The notes: a model not told the origin generated them from the letters alone. A stretch of DNA of 64,000 nt from an uncultured Clostridia bacterium (GCA_934271275.1 CAKQRD010000001.1:186001-250000); one strand, 5' to 3'. Positions 31,824 to 40,280 are shown, counted from the stretch's first letter. Translations and numbers: made by a program.

Positions 31824-32675
31824 TTAATTTTTATTTTCTCCGTCGTTGAAATAGAGAATACCCAAGGTATTAGCGCCGCAATGGCTTGCGATCGTGCCGC
31901 CCGCGCGCGTTTCGTAAATTTCTTTAAAGCCCGTTGCCGAAAGGGCTTTTCTTGCCGCCTCCACCATTTCGGGCGTAGCGGTCGTATAGGTTATAAACGC
32001 CCTTTTAAGGTCCGGAGTGTTAAAATCTTTGAGCGTTTCCGCACAATATTTGGCAACGACGCCGCCCATACCGCCGCGGAATTTTTTATCCGAAATCATT
32101 TTGCCGTCTTTGAGAATTATACGCGGACGAATTTTTAAAAGGTTCGCGCCGAGCAGTTGAAGGCTGGAACATCTTCCGCCTTTATAAAGGTAGTCGAGGC
32201 GTTCCAGAACGAAACTTACCTGCAATTTTTCCGCGCGCGCCTGTGCTTTTTCCGCTATTTCCGCGGCGGAAAAGCCCTCTTCGGCAAGCTCTCTCGCGTA
32301 CATTGCAAGAAGTCCTATGCCCGTGGAAAGGCTTTTGCTGTCCACGACGAAAACGTTGTCCACGTTCTTTGACGCGCGCTCCGCGTTTCCGCAAGAAGAG
32401 GTTATCCCGCTCGAAAGACAGATATGCACGACCGCGTCGTAACTTTCGAGCATACCCTTGAAAAACTCGGTGTATTCGTACTCGTTCAGGGCGGTGGTTT
32501 TGGGTAAAGTATTGTACTTATCAACGTACTCGAACATTTCCGCGGTGGTATGTTCTCCGTCCTTAAAGGTCATATCGCCCAAAGTTATGGTATAAGCTAT
32601 AACCTTTATATCGTATTTTTCTAAAAGTTCTTTGCTCAAATCGTTGGTAGATTCTACAGAAACGGCTATTTTCAT
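31824..32675 (-). CDS. DegV family fatty-acid-binding protein
   Basis: A 283-residue DegV/FakB-type protein. It opens MKIAVSVESTNDLSKELLEK, the family's D-S-x-D-L pattern variant, and has CLSSGITSSCGNA near residue 90 (ligand-binding Ser region) and GTIASHCGANTLGILYF at the C-terminus. FakB proteins present fatty acids to the kinase FakA for phospholipid synthesis; no fakA is in the window, so specificity is open. AAAAGGAG precedes the ATG. It is divergent from aspS, and each gene has its own promoter. Confidence 0.92.
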   Translation of the reverse strand: MKIAVSVESTNDLSKELLEKYDIKVIAYTITLGDMTFKDGEHTTAEMFEYVDKYNTLPKTTALNEYEYTEFFKGMLESYDAVVHICLSSGITSSCGNAERASKNVDNVFVVDSKSLSTGIGLLAMYARELAEEGFSAAEIAEKAQARAEKLQVSFVLERLDYLYKGGRCSSLQLLGANLLKIRPRIILKDGKMISDKKFRGGMGGVVAKYCAETLKDFNTPDLKRAFITYTTATPEMVEAARKALSATGFKEIYETRAGGTIASHCGANTLGILYFNDGENKN

Positions 32676-32749
32676 AATTATAATTCTCCTTTTTCGTCGC
32701 TTACGCCCGCGAAGAAAACCCGCCGCGAACCGAAAACGCTTGCCGAATT

Positions 32750-32779
32750 ATTTTACCATATATGCGCTCCGATTGACAA
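32750..32779 (-). promoter_or_regulatory. Promoter of the DegV gene
   Basis: Minus strand TTGTCA (32779-32774), 18-base spacer, TAAAAT (32755-32750) preceded by TGG. Confidence 0.7.
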
Positions 32780-32850
32780 CAGATTTCGGGTTTTTGTTCA
32801 TATTTTAAAGAGAAAATTTTCGCGCACCGCGCAATTTTTTACTTAAACGC

Positions 32851-32880
32851 TTGCTAAACGAAAGCTTTAAGTGATAGAAT
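32851..32880 (+). promoter_or_regulatory. Promoter of aspS
   Basis: TTGCTA (32851-32856), 18-base spacer, TAGAAT (32875-32880) preceded by TGA. Confidence 0.7.
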
Positions 32881-32922
32881 ATTCTCGTTATCACAAAGAC
32901 ATTTTAAGGAGAAACGTTAAAA

Positions 32923-34260
32923 ATGGAAAAAATTAACGGTTGCGTTAAAGAAACGGACGTAAAGTACGCGGACTTTAAATTGCACGAAAACGAAATCGTT
33001 TCGATAAGCGGCTACGTTCACCGTATCCGCGAGATGACGGGCTTTGCGTTCGTTATTATCCGCACGCCCGAAGACCTTGTTCAATGCGTTTACGCGCCGG
33101 AATTTTCCGACTATCGCCTCGACGAAAAACTGTGCGAAGAGGCGTGCGTAAAAGTTTTCGGAAAAATAGTAAAAAGCGTCGACGCGAAAGGCAACGAAAG
33201 ATTCGAGATGCAGATTCACGATATAAAAATTCTTTCGCTCCCCGCGGAAGGACTTCCTATCGTAATCAACAAAAAGACGCTCGACGGCGTTCTTCTGAAT
33301 ACTATTTTGGACTATCGCCCCGTATCGCTCCGCAACCCCTATCAGCGCGCCATCTTCAAACTGCAGGAAGGCATCGCAAGGGGCTTCCGCGAATACCTTA
33401 TGAAAAACGGGTTTACCGAAATTCGTTCGCCTAAAATCAACTATGCGGGCGCGGAAGGCGGCACGAACGTGTTTAAGCTCGATTACTTCGGCAAACAGGT
33501 TTACCTTGCGCAAAGTCCGCAGCTTTATAAACAGGCTCTCGTCGGCGTTTACGGCAGAGTTTTCGAGATAGGACCGGTGTTCCGCGCCGAACATCACGAC
33601 ACTTCGCGACACCTTAACGAATACACCTCGATGGACTTTGAAATGGGCTTTATAAACGGGTTCGAGGACGTTATGAATATGGAAACGGGCGCGCTTAAAT
33701 ATATTATGGAGCTGCTTAAAACGGACTACGCGAAAGAGGTGGAAATTCTGCACGCGGACATTCCCGAAATAACGAAAATTCCCACGATAAAGTTTGCGGA
33801 CGCGAAACAGCTTATTATAGATAAATTCAAGTATAAACCCACCGATATGAAAGACTTCGATCCCGAAGAGGAAAGCCTTCTCGGTAAATACGCGAAAAAG
33901 GAACTCGGAAGCGACTTTTTGTTCGTAACCCACTATCCCTCCAAAAAACGCCCGTTCTATACTATGGACGATCCCGAAGATCCCGAATATACCCTTTCTT
34001 TCGACCTCTTGTTCAGAGGGCTTGAAATTACTTCGGGCGGACAGAGAGTTCACGATTATCACGAGCAGGTGGAAAAGATGAAACGTTGCGGCGTTAATCC
34101 CGAGGACTTCGAGACTTACCTTATGCTCCACAAATACGGCGCGCCCCCGCACGGCGGTCTGGGACTCGGACTCGAACGTCTGACGATGCACCTTTTAGGC
34201 TTTAAGAACGTTCGCGAAGCGACTATGTTCCCGAGAGACATAAACAGAGTTACTCCGTAA
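32923..34260 (+). CDS. aspS: Archaeal-type aspartyl-tRNA synthetase, probably non-discriminating
   Basis: A 445-residue class IIb synthetase of the short archaeal/eukaryal type, lacking the bacterial insertion domain (bacterial AspRS is ~590). The anticodon-binding OB fold is at ~20-110. Motif 2 includes FRAEHHDTSRHLNEYTSMD, motif 3 is GLGLGLERL, and LAQSPQLYKQ is also present. The residue after GYV in the OB fold is His (GYVHRIRE), where the Thermococcus kodakarensis discriminating enzyme has Trp (GWVWEV). Histidine there is linked to charging both tRNA-Asp and tRNA-Asn, so a GatCAB amidotransferase would be expected elsewhere. AAGGAG precedes the ATG. Confidence 0.93.
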   Translation: MEKINGCVKETDVKYADFKLHENEIVSISGYVHRIREMTGFAFVIIRTPEDLVQCVYAPEFSDYRLDEKLCEEACVKVFGKIVKSVDAKGNERFEMQIHDIKILSLPAEGLPIVINKKTLDGVLLNTILDYRPVSLRNPYQRAIFKLQEGIARGFREYLMKNGFTEIRSPKINYAGAEGGTNVFKLDYFGKQVYLAQSPQLYKQALVGVYGRVFEIGPVFRAEHHDTSRHLNEYTSMDFEMGFINGFEDVMNMETGALKYIMELLKTDYAKEVEILHADIPEITKIPTIKFADAKQLIIDKFKYKPTDMKDFDPEEESLLGKYAKKELGSDFLFVTHYPSKKRPFYTMDDPEDPEYTLSFDLLFRGLEITSGGQRVHDYHEQVEKMKRCGVNPEDFETYLMLHKYGAPPHGGLGLGLERLTMHLLGFKNVREATMFPRDINRVTP

Positions 34261-34281
34261 AACCGATTAAATGAAAATACG

Positions 34282-34322
34282 CGCCGCGGGCAAAGACGAA
34301 ATCTTTGCCCGCGGCGTTTTTT
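34282..34322 (+). terminator. Intrinsic terminator of aspS
   Basis: A 15-base-pair perfect stem (34282-34296 with 34302-34316) followed by TTTTTT. Confidence 0.95.
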
Positions 34323-34458
34323 ATGCCCGATACTCCCGATATTTTTATATACAATATTTTTATGTACTATTTATATACGCAATATTTATAAGTATATGAC
34401 TTTTATGAGCAATATTTTATGAACGACACTTTTATGGACGTTATTCGTATTCTTTCTT

Positions 34459-34836
34459 TTATCTTCTTGCGTTTACCGCGACTATGCCCGATAACCCGCC
34501 GACTATCGCCGCAAAGACGAAATCGAGAACGACAGCGAGCGCGGTAAAGCTTCCGCCGCCTAAAATAGCGAAGGTGGCGTACACGACCGCCGCCCATAAA
34601 ACGCCCGTAAGCGCGCCCTTAAAAAGTCCTTTATCGCCCGAAAAGGAGAAGAAGCACCCCACGAACAACGAAATCGCCTTTATGAATTGATTTACGACCT
34701 TTACCGCGAGCGAGGAAATCGTCGCCGCCTTTAACACGAGCGCAAATATAAGCACGAGCGCGAGAGTACATAAATAAGCCGTCGCCGCTCCGCGCAAAAC
34801 CTCGGGAATAAACCCGTTTTTAGTTCTTTCTTTCAT
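34459..34836 (-). CDS. TIGR04086-family (YrzE-like) membrane protein
   Basis: A 125-residue protein with four membrane segments (about 15-38, 44-66, 73-92 and 98-118 counted from the ATG at 34836). It begins MKERTKNGFIPEVLRGAATA and ends IVGGLSGIVAVNARR. Length, the conserved place directly downstream of yajC, and the hydrophobic pattern match TIGR04086, whose function is unknown. A GTG 3 codons upstream is an alternative start, but GGGGGTG then acts as Shine-Dalgarno for the ATG. That Shine-Dalgarno sits inside the 3' arm of the terminator hairpin at 34837-34880. Confidence 0.8.
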   Translation of the reverse strand: MKERTKNGFIPEVLRGAATAYLCTLALVLIFALVLKAATISSLAVKVVNQFIKAISLFVGCFFSFSGDKGLFKGALTGVLWAAVVYATFAILGGGSFTALAVVLDFVFAAIVGGLSGIVAVNARR

Positions 34837-34880
34837 AAAAAACACCCCCGCACGTCTACGTTTTTATAGATATGCGAGGG
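34837..34880 (-). terminator. Terminator after yajC overlapping the next gene's Shine-Dalgarno
   Basis: On the minus strand CCCTCGCA (34880-34873) pairs with TGCGGGGG (34852-34845) and TCTA pairs with TAGA inside. TGTTTTTT follows and runs directly into the ATG at 34836. Confidence 0.75.
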
Positions 34881-35085
34881 TTTTTCTTTTTATTCCGTTT
34901 TATAAGGCTTTTCGTATGGCGTTTGGTTTCGGCGATATTCGCCGTTTCTTATCCGCGCCGTATTCCGCCGCCGCGTCCGCCTTACTCTCGTACCCGCGAA
35001 CGCACGAACGCGTTTCCGTATTTTTGCGAGCCGCTTTTATACCGCTTTCGTTCGGAAAAGTCGCCTTAGGTCGCCTTAAAAGAAC

Positions 35086-35610
35086 TTACTCTTTATCGGA
35101 AATTTCTTCCGCTTTTTCTTCCGCCGTCGCGTTTTCGGATGCGGGAACTTCTTCCGCAACGTCCTCAACGGGTTCAGCCTCCGCTTTTGCTTCGGTCTTT
35201 ACCTCTTCCTTCGTTTCGGATTCGGTATTTGCGGGGGCGTTTGCATAACCCTCTGCAGGAGCGGTCTGATAAATAGCCGCTTTGTCGAACTTAACGTAGG
35301 ATTTAGCGTCGCCCGAACCGGTTTCGAGAACGAAGGTATTTTCCGCGTCGTTTATTTCGTGAACGAAGCCGCACACGCCGCCTATCGTCTTAACTCTGTC
35401 GCCTTTTTTAAGCTTGTTTACGCGTTCCTGCGCTTCCTTCTGCTTCTTTTTGCCGGAAATCGACTGCCAGATGAAAAGACCGACAACCGCAACCACCAGA
35501 AAAATGAGAAAGACGGTCATAATCGGGCTGCTCTGCTGCTCGTTGCCTGTAGTGTTACCGGTGCCGGTATAGCCTGCGCTTTCCGCCGCCAAAAACAAAT
35601 TGAATAACAT
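35086..35610 (-). CDS. yajC: Preprotein translocase subunit YajC with acidic tail
   Basis: A 174-residue protein. A single membrane helix (~30-50: MTVFLIFLVVAVVGLFIWQ) is followed by the YajC core (KKQKEAQERVNKLKKGDRVK and TIGGVCGFVHEI). YajC associates with SecDF and the SecYEG translocon. The C-terminal ~60 residues are an Ala/Glu/Thr-rich acidic extension not present in short YajC proteins (~90-110 residues). AAGGAG precedes the ATG. It is part of the conserved ruv-queA-tgt-yajC cluster. Confidence 0.93.
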   Translation of the reverse strand: MLFNLFLAAESAGYTGTGNTTGNEQQSSPIMTVFLIFLVVAVVGLFIWQSISGKKKQKEAQERVNKLKKGDRVKTIGGVCGFVHEINDAENTFVLETGSGDAKSYVKFDKAAIYQTAPAEGYANAPANTESETKEEVKTEAKAEAEPVEDVAEEVPASENATAEEKAEEISDKE

Positions 35611-35804
35611 TTTTAACTCCTTTTTACGAATCGCTTCGTGGTTTTTTATTTTTCGTTTAGTCTATTGTAAAGTATTTTGCAAAAATTAGCAAGCGTTTTT
35701 CGGCTTAAAATTCGGCTTCCGCGCGGGCTTTATCGTCTGCGCTCTTCGGCGGCGCGAATTTTCGCCTGTATTTTGTCGATTTTCACCCTCAAAATCTTCG
35801 ATAC

Positions 35805-36932
35805 TTAAAATCTCGGATAGGTATCTCCCGTGCGCTTATAGAAGTCCTCCGCGTATTCGGTGAAAGAACCTTCTAAAATGGCGTTCCTTATCTCGCGCAT
35901 CAGCTTGTTGAGGTATGTTATGTTATGAAGGCTTAACATCATTCCGCCCATCATTTCGCCGACGTTTATCAGGTGACGGAGATACGCTTTCGTATAGTTT
36001 TTGCACGCGTAACAATCGCATTCGGGATCGAGCGCGGAAAAATCTTCTTTATAAATACCGTTTCTCACGACTACCTTGCCGTTTGAGGTGAGCGCGGTGC
36101 CGTTTCTGCCGACGCGGGTTGCAAGCACGCAGTCGAACATATCTATGCCGCGCCGCACGCCTTCTATAAGACAATCGGGGCTGCCCACGCCCATAAGATA
36201 CCGCGGAACGTGCGTCGGATAATAGGGATAAAGCTCGTCCATCATTTCGTACATAAGCGGCTTCGGTTCGCCGACGGAAAGCCCGCCCACCGCAACGCCG
36301 TATTTAACGTAAGGAAGCACGGCTTTCGCACTCTCTATTCTCAAATCCTTGAACATATTGCCCTGAATTATGGGGAACAACGCCTGTTCGGGATTTTTGT
36401 GATACGCATAGCAACGGTCTAACCACTTCATCGTCCTGCCCAAAGCCTTTTTTGATTCTTCGTAAGTTGCGCCGTACGAAGAACATTGATCGAACGCCAT
36501 TATTATATCCGCGCCGAGGTTGTTTTCTATCTCCATAGCCTTTTCGGGCGAGAAAAAATGCAGTCTGCCGTCTACGTGAGAATTGAAGTACACGCCTTCG
36601 TCTTTTATTTTATTGAGTTTAGCGAGAGAAAAAACCTGAAAGCCGCCGCTGTCGGTGAGAATAGGTCTGTCCCACGCCATAAATTTATGAAGCCCGCCCG
36701 CCTTTTTAACGGTTTCGTCACCGGGACGTATGTGCAGATGATAAGTGTTAGCGAGGATAATCTGCGTTTTTGCTTCTTTAAGGTCGCGCGGCATAACGCC
36801 CTTTACGGTGGCTTGCGTGCCGACGGGCATAAAGGTCGGGGTTTCTATATCGCCGTGAGGGGTATGAAGAACGCCCGCTCTCGCGCCCGTTCTGGCGTCT
36901 TGTTTAATGGTTTCGTAGTAAAATTTTTCCAT
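35805..36932 (-). CDS. tgt: tRNA-guanine transglycosylase (queuine/preQ1)
   Basis: A 375-residue TIM-barrel enzyme that exchanges guanine-34 of GUN-anticodon tRNAs for preQ1 in queuosine synthesis. The substrate Asp lies in ILTDSGGFQVFSL, the nucleophile Asp in GIDMFDCVLATRVGRNG. The zinc site is CDCYACKNYTKAYLRHL (C-x-C-x2-C and a later His). The next enzyme of the pathway, QueA, is encoded just upstream; a ~600-base repeat block now lies between them. The Shine-Dalgarno is weak. Confidence 0.97.
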   Translation of the reverse strand: MEKFYYETIKQDARTGARAGVLHTPHGDIETPTFMPVGTQATVKGVMPRDLKEAKTQIILANTYHLHIRPGDETVKKAGGLHKFMAWDRPILTDSGGFQVFSLAKLNKIKDEGVYFNSHVDGRLHFFSPEKAMEIENNLGADIIMAFDQCSSYGATYEESKKALGRTMKWLDRCYAYHKNPEQALFPIIQGNMFKDLRIESAKAVLPYVKYGVAVGGLSVGEPKPLMYEMMDELYPYYPTHVPRYLMGVGSPDCLIEGVRRGIDMFDCVLATRVGRNGTALTSNGKVVVRNGIYKEDFSALDPECDCYACKNYTKAYLRHLINVGEMMGGMMLSLHNITYLNKLMREIRNAILEGSFTEYAEDFYKRTGDTYPRF

Positions 36933-37011
36933 AATTTCTTAGTAAATATTGTATGATTTTATAAATTTTTCGCGCCGACTTTCATCGAGTTTTTTTAATA
37001 TAATCCCTTAT

Positions 37012-37120
37012 TGTCATTCTAAGACCTGCTTCTTGCCCCCTCTTACGAAGAATCTCTACGCGAAAGTAACTTTTGAGATTCTTCGCGGGATTGTCTCCGT
37101 AAGCAACGCTCAGAATGACA
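37012..37120 (+). repeat. 109-bp element with terminal inverted repeats (MITE-like), copy B
   Basis: Same length and ends as the element at 27893-28001 (left end TGTCATTCTAAG with one change, right end CTCAGAATGACA). It sits between queA and tgt, an insertion into a normally compact operon. Confidence 0.85.
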
Positions 37121-37135
37121 CAATTTATTTTTTTT

Positions 37136-37181
37136 CGAGAGGGGAAGAACTGTTTTCCGAATCCGTTCTTCCCCTCTCCCG
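37136..37181. repeat. Hairpin linked to the repeat block
   Basis: GAGAGGGGAAGAAC pairs with GTTCTTCCCCTCTC. It corresponds to 28015-28105 without the inner hairpin. Confidence 0.75.
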
Positions 37182-37239
37182 CTCTCCCTAATATGAAAAC
37201 TCCTCAAAAACCCCACCTTACTATCGCGCATACCTCACA

Positions 37240-37352
37240 CTAACTTTGCCCCTTATTCTTTAAGGGGCAGACGGCAAGTTACACGTGCTGTTTTCTTCTT
37301 ATACAGTTACAAACTGTATACCCTCCGTAGGGCGGAGAGGCCCCTCCCGCCG
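37240..37352 (+). repeat. Three-hairpin intergenic repeat, copy 4
   Basis: Stem TGCCCCTTA/TAAGGGGCA (37247-37269), palindrome TATACAGTT/AACTGTATA (37300-37320), and a GC hairpin (37331-37351). It is the reference copy for those at 12336, 27651 and 28139. Confidence 0.85.
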
Positions 37353-37367
37353 AAACAGAAACGAAGC

Positions 37368-37549
37368 ATAACGACGCGTTATAAAAGCAAGGTAGCTCTT
37401 TTTAGAAGCAAGCAAAAATCGATTTGCTTTTAGAACCGAGAAAGACAAGGCACGCGAGGATATACCCGAGGGAGTTTACTGAGCCGTAAATGACCGAGGG
37501 TTGCCGCAGCGTAACGCAGTATTTCGACGCGTTATAAAAGCAAAGTAGC
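37368..37549. repeat. Segment flanked by a 25-base direct repeat that includes the queA stop
   Basis: CGACGCGTTATAAAAGCAA followed by a purine and GTAGC occurs near 37371-37395 and near 37525-37549. The right copy encodes the last residues and stop of queA. Between them lie ~130 bases with no ORF. Confidence 0.7.
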
Positions 37550-38554
37550 GTCGCCGAAGGAAAAGAACCTGTACTTCTCCCTCACCGCCGTCTCGTAAAG
37601 AGAAAGCATTTCTTCTCTGGAAGAAAATGCGGATACCAACATTAGCAGCGTTGACTTGGGCAAGTGGAAGTTCGTTATAAGCGCGTCCACGCACTTGAAC
37701 TTATAAGGCGGATAAATAAAAATACTCGTATTCGCCTTGACGGGCTTAACGAATCCGTTCTCGTCCGCCGCCGACTCCAAAGTCCTCACGCAGGTCGTGC
37801 CGACGGCAACCACCCGCCGCCCTTCGCGTTTCGCGCGGTTGATTTTTTCCGCCGCCTCTTCGCTTATTTCGTAATATTCGGAGTGCATATGATGTTCGGT
37901 CACGTCCTCCGCCTTTACGGGACGAAACGTGCCGAGTCCGACGTGCAGAAGGACGTCCGCTATCTCCACGCCCTTTGCGGAAAGCTCGTCCAAAAGTCTG
38001 TCGGTAAAATGCAGTCCCGCGGTGGGCGCTGCCGCCGAGCCGTTTTCCTTTGCGTAAACCGTCTGATACCGCGTGCCGTCTTTAAGCTTTTCCGTTATAT
38101 ACGGCGGAAGCGGCATTTCTCCGACGCGCGAAATTATATCCTCGAACACGCCGTCGAAATTAAAACGCACCTTCCTGCCGCCTATCTCTTCCACGTTTTC
38201 CAGAATTTCCACCGAAAGCTCTTCGTTTATGACGAGGCGTACGCCCGGCTTCGCCTTTTTACCCGGCTTTACCAAGACCTCCCAGTCGGTAAGGTTATAG
38301 CGTTTGAGAAGCAGTATTTCCACCTTGCCGCCGTGTTCGGTATAGCCGAACAGCCTTGCGGGCAGAACCTTCGTGTTGTTTCTGACGAGCAAATCGCCCT
38401 CTTTCAGAAATTCGGGAAGGTCGTAAAAATGCCTATGAAAAATTTCTTTCGTCTTTCTGTCGTACACGAGTAGCCGCGAAGAATCCCTCGGCTCCGCGGG
38501 CGTCTGCGCTATAAGCTCTTCCGGTAAATAATAGTCAAAATCACTCGTTTTCAT
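37532..38554 (-). CDS. queA: S-adenosylmethionine:tRNA ribosyltransferase-isomerase
   Basis: A 340-residue enzyme that attaches the ribosyl moiety of SAM to preQ1-tRNA, giving epoxyqueuosine. Family stretches are MKTSDFDYYLPEELIAQTPA, NTKVLPARLFG, AAPTAGLHFTDRLLDEL and STLLMLVSAF. It ends FGDATLLL. The ATG overlaps the ruvB stop by 14 bases, so the two are co-translated. The last codons lie in a direct repeat also found 154 bases downstream. Confidence 0.97.
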   Translation of the reverse strand: MKTSDFDYYLPEELIAQTPAEPRDSSRLLVYDRKTKEIFHRHFYDLPEFLKEGDLLVRNNTKVLPARLFGYTEHGGKVEILLLKRYNLTDWEVLVKPGKKAKPGVRLVINEELSVEILENVEEIGGRKVRFNFDGVFEDIISRVGEMPLPPYITEKLKDGTRYQTVYAKENGSAAAPTAGLHFTDRLLDELSAKGVEIADVLLHVGLGTFRPVKAEDVTEHHMHSEYYEISEEAAEKINRAKREGRRVVAVGTTCVRTLESAADENGFVKPVKANTSIFIYPPYKFKCVDALITNFHLPKSTLLMLVSAFSSREEMLSLYETAVREKYRFFSFGDATLLL

Positions 38555-39587
38555 TTTGTATGTCGAATAAAGAATATTGTTCCGCGCTTTGCGGCGGTTT
38601 TTTGCCTATATGTTCGTATCCGCGAGATAAAAGCACCCTGCCCCTCGGCGTTCTCGCTATAAAACCGAGTTGCAAAAGATACGGTTCGTAAACGTCCTCG
38701 ATAGTTCCCGCGTCTTCGTTGATTGTCGCCGCTACGGTATCGAGTCCGCACGGTCCGCCCTTAAACTTTTCCGCCATAGAGGTTAAAAGTTTTATGTCGA
38801 TGGCGTCAAGCCCCAACTCGTCTATTTCGAGCATTTTAAGCGCGCCCTTCGCGTCCGAAAGCTCTATTTTTTCGTGTCCTTTCACCACCGCGTAATCGCG
38901 CACCCTTCTCAAAAGTCTGTTCGCGATACGGGGCGTGCCGCGACTGCGCTTCGCAACCTCCGCCGCCGCTTCTTCCTCTATATCCGTTCCGAGCATTTTT
39001 GCCGCGCGAAGCACTATTTCGGTAAGCTCCGCGGGAGAATAGGTTTCTAATCTGCAAATCACGCCGAAGCGGTCGCGTAGCGGCGAGGAAAGCATACCCG
39101 CGCGGGTAGTCGCGCCGATGAGCGTAAACTTCGGAAGCGGCAACTGCACGTTTTTGGCGGAAGGTCCTTTGCCGATAATGAAATCGAGGGTGAAATCCTC
39201 CATTGCGGGGTATAAAATCTCTTCTACGTTGTGGTTTAAGCGGTGAATTTCGTCTATAAACAGTACGTCGCGCTCGTTAAGGTTCGTAAGTATCGCCGCG
39301 AGATCCCCCGCGCGTTCTATCGCAGGTCCGCTCGTCACTTTAAGTTGCGTACCGAGTTCCGAAGCGATTATATGCGCAAGCGTGGTTTTGCCGAGTCCCG
39401 CAGGACCGTATAAAAGAACGTGGTCGAGCGCGTCGCCGCGGAGCTTTGCGGCGGCAATCGCGAGAGCTACGTTATCCTTAACCTTTTCCTGACCGACGTA
39501 CCCTTCCATAGACTTCGGGCGGAGAACGTTTTCCACCTCAGATTCCGTTTCCGAACGGGTACTCGTGACGAGTCTTTCATCTTCCAT
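38541..39587 (-). CDS. ruvB: Holliday junction branch migration ATPase RuvB
   Basis: A 348-residue AAA+ motor that, with RuvA, drives branch migration of Holliday junctions. It has Walker A GPAGLGKTTLA, Walker B LFIDEIHRL, the RuvB-specific LPKFTLIGATTRAGMLSSPL, and arginine-finger region sequences. The C-terminal winged helix carries IARTPRGR. The gene is 7 bases downstream of ruvA and overlaps queA. AGGTG precedes the ATG. Confidence 0.98.
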   Translation of the reverse strand: MEDERLVTSTRSETESEVENVLRPKSMEGYVGQEKVKDNVALAIAAAKLRGDALDHVLLYGPAGLGKTTLAHIIASELGTQLKVTSGPAIERAGDLAAILTNLNERDVLFIDEIHRLNHNVEEILYPAMEDFTLDFIIGKGPSAKNVQLPLPKFTLIGATTRAGMLSSPLRDRFGVICRLETYSPAELTEIVLRAAKMLGTDIEEEAAAEVAKRSRGTPRIANRLLRRVRDYAVVKGHEKIELSDAKGALKMLEIDELGLDAIDIKLLTSMAEKFKGGPCGLDTVAATINEDAGTIEDVYEPYLLQLGFIARTPRGRVLLSRGYEHIGKKPPQSAEQYSLFDIQNENE

Positions 39588-39594
39588 ATAACAC

Positions 39595-40203
39595 CTATCT
39601 CATTCTTTTAAGGGCGTAAGCGATAAATTCCTTAACGGTTCTGCACCCGTCTGCGCGCGCCCCTTTCAGCGCGCCCGAAATTTCCGCTTTGGTAAAGCCG
39701 AGTCCGACGAGCGCGATAGTCGCTTCCTCCGCTTCCTCGTCCTTTTCCGCGGCGGGTTCTTCCGCGCCCGCGGCGAATATTATTTCGCCCGTGCTTTCGT
39801 CCACCTTGCCTATTTTTTCACGAAGTTCCAAAACTATGCGTTCCGCCGTCTTTTTTCCGAGACCTTTTATCGCGGAAAGCCCCTTTATATCGGCGGAAAC
39901 GATTTTCAGCGTAAGTTCCGAAAGGCTCATTCCCGAAAGCACGGTGATGCCGAGCTTCGGTCCGACCCCCGATACCGAAATAAGCTTTAAAAACATCTCC
40001 TTTTCTTCGGGCGAAGCAAAGCCGTAAAGAGAAATTCCGTCTTCTTTTACCGCCATATAGGTAAAAAGCTCGCCCTCTCCGCCAAGGGTAAGACGGGCGT
40101 AAGCCTCTGCGGAACAGGCTATTTCGTAACCGATTCCGTTATTTACGAGAAGCACCGAGCCTTCTTTTGCTTTCAGCACGCTACCTTTTATATAGCCTAT
40201 CAT
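39595..40203 (-). CDS. ruvA: Holliday junction DNA-binding protein RuvA
   Basis: A 202-residue protein at normal length. Domain I is an OB fold (MIGYIKGSVLKAKEGSVLLV). Domain II has helix-hairpin-helix motifs (VSGVGPKLGITVLSGM and IKGLGKKTAERIVLEL). Domain III, which contacts RuvB, is at the C-terminus (LVGLGFTKAEISGAL). AAAGGAG precedes the ATG. It sits between ruvC and ruvB. Confidence 0.97.
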   Translation of the reverse strand: MIGYIKGSVLKAKEGSVLLVNNGIGYEIACSAEAYARLTLGGEGELFTYMAVKEDGISLYGFASPEEKEMFLKLISVSGVGPKLGITVLSGMSLSELTLKIVSADIKGLSAIKGLGKKTAERIVLELREKIGKVDESTGEIIFAAGAEEPAAEKDEEAEEATIALVGLGFTKAEISGALKGARADGCRTVKEFIAYALKRMR

Positions 40204-40280
40204 AAATAGCTCCTTTCTTGTATTTACCCTTCCCGCGGGAGGGAGAAAACAATCTTAAATCCTTATTCTCCGAGCAACCC

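Noticed and set aside
34342..34445. AT-rich stretch with repeated CAATATTT and TTTTATG words
   Set aside because: Considered as an origin or binding-site cluster. The words are short, irregular and consistent with low-complexity intergenic DNA between two convergent genes.
37012..37120. 109-bp inverted-repeat element as a transcription terminator
   Set aside because: The ends are symmetrical but there is no T-run, and the same element occurs elsewhere with the same precise ends, so a mobile element fits better.
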